Assembly (NCBI GenBank): GCA_910579845.1 | Contig: CAJTWL010000003.1 | Coordinates: 1-64,000, forward strand | Direction of reading: 5' to 3' | Origin: an uncultured Muribaculaceae bacterium | Lineage (GTDB): Bacteria; Bacteroidota; Bacteroidia; Bacteroidales; Muribaculaceae | DNA: 64,000 bases | Part shown: in pieces, positions 59,539-64,000 of the stretch | How the letters are laid out: each line of letters begins with the position of its first letter | How positions within the stretch are numbered: the first letter of the stretch is position 1 | Position numbers and translations under genes: made by a program | Notes under the pieces: generated by a model | Databases searched by the model: none | Told to the model about the DNA's origin: nothing | Seen by the model: only the letters and a program-made list of their open reading frames with translations

Positions 59539-59602
59539 AAATGTCCGTATACACATAAGACCGTGCTCAATTGAGCACGGTCTTATGTGTATACGGATAT
59601 TT
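59539..59602. terminator. Long perfect palindrome between adk and the CBM9-like gene
   Basis: A 54-base perfect palindrome (59544-59597, centre between 59570 and 59571) extends outward to about 32 pairs with one G-T wobble. It has A/T-rich flanks on both sides and ends one base before the stop of the minus-strand CBM9-like gene, so it should terminate both convergent transcripts. Confidence 0.85.
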
Positions 59603-59603
59603 A

Positions 59604-60242
59604 TTAAGGTATAAATACTATAGGAGCGAAATATTCCGGGAGGTGGAAATTAGGCGTAGGGACGTTTATCGGTGCCCATGACAGGAAATGCGGTACTGAA
59701 AGAGAATCACCGCACTTATAGAAATTTGCCTTAAACAGTTTCCCTGTCGGTGAATCTATCCCCAGGACTGAGAACGGTATTATAAGAGACAATCGCCAGG
59801 GTTTTGTCAAAGTCTTCTCGTAGAAAGGTTCTCTACCGAGTGAGGAATATCTTTTCACCTTTGCCATATCTTCTGCAGAAAGCTGTATGCGGGAATTACG
59901 GTCTTCTCCTCTTGCAATCAACAGTGTGCCGGCACAATTGCATTCCACATTATAGTAGTCTTTACTATCTTCAGATTTAATGAAGAATTCAACGCATGAG
60001 TCTTCCCAGACATTACCTCCGTCCCTGTCGGCAACGGCACGTGATGTAGCCTCGGAAACCTCATAATCAAGCAGAATGTCTGTATTTGTATAGGCTATTC
60101 TGAATCTCACATCGGGCTTATATGGATATTCCTTCGCCCAGTTTACGCATTCAATATTGTTATATTCTATTTCGTTGATGTCCAACGATGTGCCGATCTC
60201 TTCCGGGTCGGTTATATCAAGGTTGATTTTTCTGATTTTCAT
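59604..60242 (-). CDS. CBM9-like carbohydrate-binding protein, no signal peptide
   Basis: A 212-residue beta-sandwich protein of the CBM9-like (DOMON-related) type: VRFRIAYTNTDILLDYEVSEATSRAVADRDGGNVWEDSCVEFFIKSEDSKDYYNVECNC is the characteristic core. It lacks a signal peptide and catalytic motifs, so a cytoplasmic sugar-binding role is suggested. The ATG at 60242 overlaps the stop of the kinase gene by 4 bases (ATGA), which makes translational coupling likely; an upstream TTG is less likely. Confidence 0.85.
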   Translation of the reverse strand: MKIRKINLDITDPEEIGTSLDINEIEYNNIECVNWAKEYPYKPDVRFRIAYTNTDILLDYEVSEATSRAVADRDGGNVWEDSCVEFFIKSEDSKDYYNVECNCAGTLLIARGEDRNSRIQLSAEDMAKVKRYSSLGREPFYEKTLTKPWRLSLIIPFSVLGIDSPTGKLFKANFYKCGDSLSVPHFLSWAPINVPTPNFHLPEYFAPIVFIP

Positions 60243-61321
60243 TTGCAATATTCATTGATAATATCCATCATTTCCTTTTCTTTCTCTGTGGCACTTTCAT
60301 AAAGACGCATCTGGGCACGTGTACGCACAAGATTATGTTCAGGGTATTGGATCTTATAATATGTGTCACCGTTAAGGTAATCTGTGAGGAATCTTACAGC
60401 CTGCATATAGGGGAATAGGCGGGCAGAGAATGGAAGCAGGCTTTTCTCAAGAGGTGTGAGGAATGTAGCCGATTTTAGATACCCTTTGGCAAATGACTTA
60501 AAGATATCCATGTTGAAATCCACTTCCGACAGATCTTTTGAATCCTCCTTTCCTGTGTTTGCGGCGCTACGGAGGAAGTCCCCGAAGTCCGATGAAACAA
60601 ATGATGGCATCACAGTATCAAGATCGATTACACACAAGATGTTGCCGTCGGTGTCAAAGAGGATATTGTTTAGTTTCGTGTCACAGTGGCAGGGTCTTTT
60701 TTCGAGTTCTCCTTTGCGGTGAAGTCTTTCCAGTCTGGTCATCTCTTCCGCATCTTTCTTTACTTTTGCAATAAGGTCGGAAATGCCTTTTGCTCTCCCT
60801 GCCAAATCGGCTTCAAGCGCCTCATTAAACTGATGGAGACGAAACTCCATATTATGAAAATCAGGTATCGATTCCTGAAGTTCAGAAGTTATTTCAAGAA
60901 GATTTTTTTCAAATTCACCGAATGCAAGACCAACGGTATATGCGCTTTCTACGGTAAGATTCTCTTTGGTAATTGAGTCTTTCAAGTATATCATCATACG
61001 CCAGTATTCATCATTTATCTTAGCGTAGCTTTTGCCGGTTTCGGGATTTGTCAGAAAACGCAGACATTTACGGTCTAAATCCGGGATGCCTTCGGTCTCA
61101 AGCTTTGAGCGCAGATGAGATGTGACAATCTCTATATTGTTCTGTAGTAAGTCAACATCCGTAAAAACGTAGTGGTTAATTTTCTGAAGCACGTATTCAT
61201 AATTTTCACCCGTTATTGTTACTTTAAAAGTGTCATTGATAAGTCCGTTACCTAACGGGGCTATGACTGCATTGTCAGAAGGTATGCCGAATTTTGCGAC
61301 TATATATTTAAGTTTCTCCAT
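60239..61321 (-). CDS. nahK: N-acetylhexosamine 1-kinase-like phosphotransferase
   Basis: A 360-residue enzyme of the aminoglycoside-phosphotransferase/choline-kinase fold. From memory it resembles bifidobacterial NahK, which phosphorylates GlcNAc or GalNAc at C1: the start APLGNGLINDTFKVTI, the catalytic HCDTKLNNILFDTDG, the metal-binding VIDLDTVMPSFVSSDFGDFLR and YPEHNLVRTRAQMRLYE near the end are closely shared. The usual HND of the catalytic loop reads HCD here, with the Asp retained. The frame is open to 61420, but the ATG at 61321 fits the promoter. Substrate specificity is inferred from motifs. Confidence 0.78.
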   Translation of the reverse strand: MEKLKYIVAKFGIPSDNAVIAPLGNGLINDTFKVTITGENYEYVLQKINHYVFTDVDLLQNNIEIVTSHLRSKLETEGIPDLDRKCLRFLTNPETGKSYAKINDEYWRMMIYLKDSITKENLTVESAYTVGLAFGEFEKNLLEITSELQESIPDFHNMEFRLHQFNEALEADLAGRAKGISDLIAKVKKDAEEMTRLERLHRKGELEKRPCHCDTKLNNILFDTDGNILCVIDLDTVMPSFVSSDFGDFLRSAANTGKEDSKDLSEVDFNMDIFKSFAKGYLKSATFLTPLEKSLLPFSARLFPYMQAVRFLTDYLNGDTYYKIQYPEHNLVRTRAQMRLYESATEKEKEMMDIINEYCK

Positions 61322-61350
61322 GATTTTTAGGTTGGTGTGTATAATTTTGT

Positions 61351-61382
61351 CAAAGATACATAATTTATAAGTAAGTAGCAAA
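61351..61382 (-). promoter_or_regulatory. Promoter of the kinase-CBM9 operon
   Basis: Minus-strand TATCTTTG (61351-61358) with TTTG (61379-61382) exactly 20 bases upstream; leader about 25 bases. Confidence 0.75.
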
Positions 61383-61400
61383 ATTAGGAGAGTGTTTGAA

Positions 61401-61432
61401 TTTGGTTTAAAACTCAACATACTCTAAAATAT
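61401..61432 (+). repeat. 32-base dispersed repeat upstream of a lipoprotein gene (copy 2)
   Basis: 30 of 32 bases agree with 37386-37417. Together with a preceding AGAGTGTTTGA it forms an imperfect inverted repeat (61391-61426). A GGAAACAGTTTCTAAGAG end-like sequence follows at about 61551-61568, directly before the ATG of the OmpA-family gene. Confidence 0.55.
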
Positions 61433-61569
61433 TTACCCACATTATAATATTCATCCAATTCAGTTATAATAGTGCGAGGGTAGATTTCGTTAAAGTAATG
61501 AACTCATTTAATCGGCTTATAAACTTTACCCGATATTACTGGTGAGTTTAGGAAACAGTTTCTAAGAGT

Positions 61570-63549
61570 ATGAGATTAAAGGGTATATTTATATTGTTAT
61601 TGGCATTTACCGGAATTCTATTCTGTGGATGCAAGACCCCCAAGCTGTCAGAGGCGAACGAGCAATATGAGCGGGGAGAGTTCTTTAATGCGGCAAAGAC
61701 ATATAGGGCGGTTTATAATAAACTTTCTCCTAAAGAAGACAGAGCGTTGCGAGGCGAGGTTGCCTATAAAATGGCAACATGCTATCGACGTCTGAATCAA
61801 CCGCCAAGAGCATCAGCTGCGTATCAGAATGCAATACGTTATGAATATCCTGATTCAATGGCGTACTATTATCTCGGACGCTCCTTGCAGGCGGAGGGTA
61901 AATATCAGCCTGCAATAGATGCATATAATACATTTCTTGAATGGAGTCCCGATGATGCATTGGCAAAAGAGGGATTAAGAGGGTGCCGTAAGGCGCTGAG
62001 AGCGAAAAAGGAGCCTAAGACGCGCTATATTGTAAAGAATGCAAAGATCTTTAATTCCCAAAGATCTGATTTCTCACCTATGTATCTTGATAAATCGTTG
62101 ACTACATTGTATTTTACCTCTTCGACAGAGAAAGCTGTCGGAGATAATAAATCAGAGATAACAGGAACGAAGAAATCGGATATATTTTTCTCTACAAAAA
62201 ATGAGAAGGGTGAGTGGCAACGTCCCGAACCGGCAGGTGGCGAGCTGAACAGCGATGCCGATGAGGGAATCATTAGTTTCTCACCCGATGGACAGACAAT
62301 GTATCTGACCAAAGCGCGTAGAGCTCCGGATTCTGACACATCGGTGGAAATCTATACCTCGCGTCGTTCGGATGCCACATGGAGTGCACCCCAGAAGTTT
62401 GAGATAACTGCCGACACGCTTTCTGCTTTCGGACATCCTGCGGTTTCTCCCGATGGAACTTATTTATATTTCTCTTCGGATATGCCCGGTGGCTTCGGGG
62501 GAAAAGATATATGGAGAATAAACCTTAAATCGCAAGTCGGAAGTCTTGAAAACATGGGAGAGCAGATAAATACTCCCGGTGACGAGATGTTCCCTTATGT
62601 CAGGACTGATTCATTGCTATACTTCTCGTCTGACGGGCACCCGGGATTCGGAGGACTGGATCTTTTCAGAGCCAGGTTGAACAGTACCGGACAGAGATGG
62701 AGTGTCGAGAATATGGGTTTGCCTATGAATAGCAGCGGTGATGATTTCGGCATAACATTCGGTGCCGGTGAATCAGGTTTCTTCAGTTCAAATAGAAAGG
62801 ATGCCAGAGGATATGACAATATTTATAGTTTCGAACTTCCGGATCTTAAAATCACAATCTCCGGATGGGTACTCGACAAGGATGAGGAGCCTGTTCCGAA
62901 TGCCATAATAAGAATCGTGGGCAGCGATGGATCGAATCAGAAGGAGATTGCAAAAAACGACGGTTCATTCTCGTTCAGACTTCAGCGAGGTGTGAAGTAT
63001 GTTATGAAGGCAGGAGCCAAAGGGTATTTGAATGTCAAGCAGGAGTTTGAATCGGGTTCTGAAGAGGAGGATGCAGATTATGCCGTTGACTTTATTCTTG
63101 CGGCAGTGAATAAACCGCAGGTTGTTGAAAATATATTCTATGATTTTGATAAGGCGACACTGCGCCCGGAATCGGAGAAAGCTCTCGATGAGATGGTGCA
63201 GATGTTGAATGAAAATCCGAACGTCACCATTGAGATGGGGGCTCACACAGACCGTAAGGGTTCTGATGAATACAATGTCAATCTGTCTAACAGGCGGGCT
63301 AAAAGCGTGGTGGATTATCTTATCGGTCACGGTATTAATTCTGAACGTCTTACCTGGAAAGGGTATGGAGAAACAACGCCAAAGGTGGTGACAAAACGTA
63401 TAAACCGAGAGTTCCCTCAGTTTGCGGAAGGAACTGTCCTGAACGAAGAGTTTATAGAATCATTGTCGCCTGAAGAGCAGGATATGGCAGATCAGATCAA
63501 TAGGCGCACGGAATTCAAGGTTACTTCAATTGATTTCGAAGCATGGTGA
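61570..63549 (+). CDS. OmpA-family lipoprotein with TPR, beta-propeller and CRD domains (PorE-like)
   Basis: A 659-residue outer-membrane lipoprotein (lipobox LFCGC, Cys 21). Domains in order: TPR repeats (about 28-150, with AYYYLGRSLQAEGKYQPAIDAYNTFLEWSP), a PD40/WD40-like beta-propeller (about 165-420; repeated SPDGTYLYFSSDMPGGFGGKDIW units), a carboxypeptidase-regulatory-like domain (about 424-510) and an OmpA peptidoglycan-binding domain (about 520-659; NIFYDFDKATLRPESEKAL, GAHTDRKGSDEYNVNLSNRRA). This is the layout of PorE, an anchor of the type IX secretion system in Porphyromonas. Similar OmpA proteins occur without the system, so the assignment is tentative. A 248-base repeat-containing gap precedes it. 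Confidence 0.88.
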   Translation: MRLKGIFILLLAFTGILFCGCKTPKLSEANEQYERGEFFNAAKTYRAVYNKLSPKEDRALRGEVAYKMATCYRRLNQPPRASAAYQNAIRYEYPDSMAYYYLGRSLQAEGKYQPAIDAYNTFLEWSPDDALAKEGLRGCRKALRAKKEPKTRYIVKNAKIFNSQRSDFSPMYLDKSLTTLYFTSSTEKAVGDNKSEITGTKKSDIFFSTKNEKGEWQRPEPAGGELNSDADEGIISFSPDGQTMYLTKARRAPDSDTSVEIYTSRRSDATWSAPQKFEITADTLSAFGHPAVSPDGTYLYFSSDMPGGFGGKDIWRINLKSQVGSLENMGEQINTPGDEMFPYVRTDSLLYFSSDGHPGFGGLDLFRARLNSTGQRWSVENMGLPMNSSGDDFGITFGAGESGFFSSNRKDARGYDNIYSFELPDLKITISGWVLDKDEEPVPNAIIRIVGSDGSNQKEIAKNDGSFSFRLQRGVKYVMKAGAKGYLNVKQEFESGSEEEDADYAVDFILAAVNKPQVVENIFYDFDKATLRPESEKALDEMVQMLNENPNVTIEMGAHTDRKGSDEYNVNLSNRRAKSVVDYLIGHGINSERLTWKGYGETTPKVVTKRINREFPQFAEGTVLNEEFIESLSPEEQDMADQINRRTEFKVTSIDFEAW

Positions 63550-63578
63550 TTCTAAAGATATATAAGAGAATATAAGAT

Positions 63579-64000
63579 ATGAAAGAGATATACGATTTTC
63601 TAAAAGATCTGAAACAAAACAATAACAGGGATTGGTTTAATGCGAATAAAGACAGATATCTACGGATCAAGTCCCAAACAGATGAGTTCTCATCATTGCT
63701 TATAGCTGAGTTGTCATCGATAGATCCGGATGCTTCCAGACTGTCTCCCTCCGACTGTACATACCGCATTTATCGGGATACCCGTTTCTCAAATGACAAG
63801 ACACCATACAAGACACATATAGGTATATACATATGTCCTAAAGGTAACAAAAAGAGTTATCGCGCCGGTTATTATATCCATATGGAGCCCGGAGGCAGTT
63901 TCATAGGCGGCGGGTGTTGGTGTCCTCAGCCCCCTTTGCTGAAAGAAATCCGTAAATCGATATATGACAATGTAGAGGAGTATCTTGAGATAATTGGTTC
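63579..64000 (+). CDS. DUF2461-family protein (cut by the window end)
   Basis: The first 140 residues of a cytoplasmic protein: EIYDFLKDLKQNNNRDWFNANKDRYLRIKSQTDEF, CTYRIYRDTRFSNDKTPYKTHIGIYICPKG and GYYIHMEPGGSFIGGGCWCPQPP are hallmarks of DUF2461 (TIGR02453), a family of unknown function widespread in bacteria. It starts 29 bases after the OmpA-family gene and continues beyond 64000. Confidence 0.9.
   Translation, partial: MKEIYDFLKDLKQNNNRDWFNANKDRYLRIKSQTDEFSSLLIAELSSIDPDASRLSPSDCTYRIYRDTRFSNDKTPYKTHIGIYICPKGNKKSYRAGYYIHMEPGGSFIGGGCWCPQPPLLKEIRKSIYDNVEEYLEIIG

Noticed and set aside
1..64000. CRISPR array, tRNA, rRNA, prophage or integrase genes.
   Set aside because: I saw no regularly spaced direct repeats, tRNA cloverleaf, rRNA sequence, integrase or transposase ORF. 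Absence of tRNAs rests on reading the intergenic regions by eye and could miss one.

Overview
The window reads as chromosomal DNA of a gut-type Bacteroidales bacterium, most likely in or near Muribaculaceae; this placement is inference from gene content and signals, not from a search. Supporting signs are promoters of the Bacteroidetes type (TAnnTTTG near -7 with TTTG or TTG about 20 bases upstream), start codons without Shine-Dalgarno sequences, SusC/SusD pairs, a MurF-Alr fusion, families largely confined to this phylum (DUF4831, DUF3098, DUF2851, DUF3467) and a lipoprotein with the domain order of the type IX secretion protein PorE. I found no rRNA, tRNA, CRISPR array, prophage or intact insertion sequence.

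Layout. 1-7.3 kb: NAD(P)HX repair enzyme, a DUF4831 protein, exonuclease VII (xseA-xseB), then murF-alr on the opposite strand and a structured 390-base intergenic region. 7.3-10.5 kb: a minus-strand operon mtaB-glycosyltransferase-surE. 10.5-14.7 kb: ftsX-DUF3098-uppP-truB-queA, interrupted by two small inverted-repeat elements. 14.7-21 kb: recO, DUF2851, and a tight set rluA-type synthase, PAP2-like membrane protein and ispG. 21-28.4 kb: minus-strand DUF805, DUF3467-cysS, and rsmF-copA-HMA-tcdA-lolD. 28.4-38 kb: rsmI-like methyltransferase and MBL hydrolase, a lipoprotein, a POT transporter, sufE, greA, HIT, alcohol dehydrogenase, acyl-CoA ligase and a helical lipoprotein. 38-42 kb: C69 dipeptidase, class II aldolase, nitroreductase.

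42-55 kb is the accessory part: a five-gene operon of two tandem SusC-SusD pairs plus a surface lipoprotein, with a divergent small membrane protein and a secreted SGNH hydrolase. No glycoside hydrolase, polysaccharide lyase or regulator is encoded beside it. 55-64 kb returns to housekeeping: DAHP synthase/chorismate mutase-prmC-recX-comF, hpt, adk, an N-acetylhexosamine-kinase-like gene coupled to a CBM9-like gene, the PorE-like lipoprotein and a DUF2461 gene cut by the window end.

The most interesting non-coding signal is a set of three very short paralogous transcription units (14838-14901, 15861-15930, 39830-39899, all minus strand). Each has a -7 box, a nearly invariant 5' segment and its own terminator hairpin, with a possible diverged fourth near 7000. 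They look like a family of roughly 65-70 nt small RNAs whose 5' end is antisense to a generic ATG-AAA-AA start region. A second signal is a family of short dispersed inverted-repeat ends (MITE-like) placed in intergenic regions, often next to promoters.
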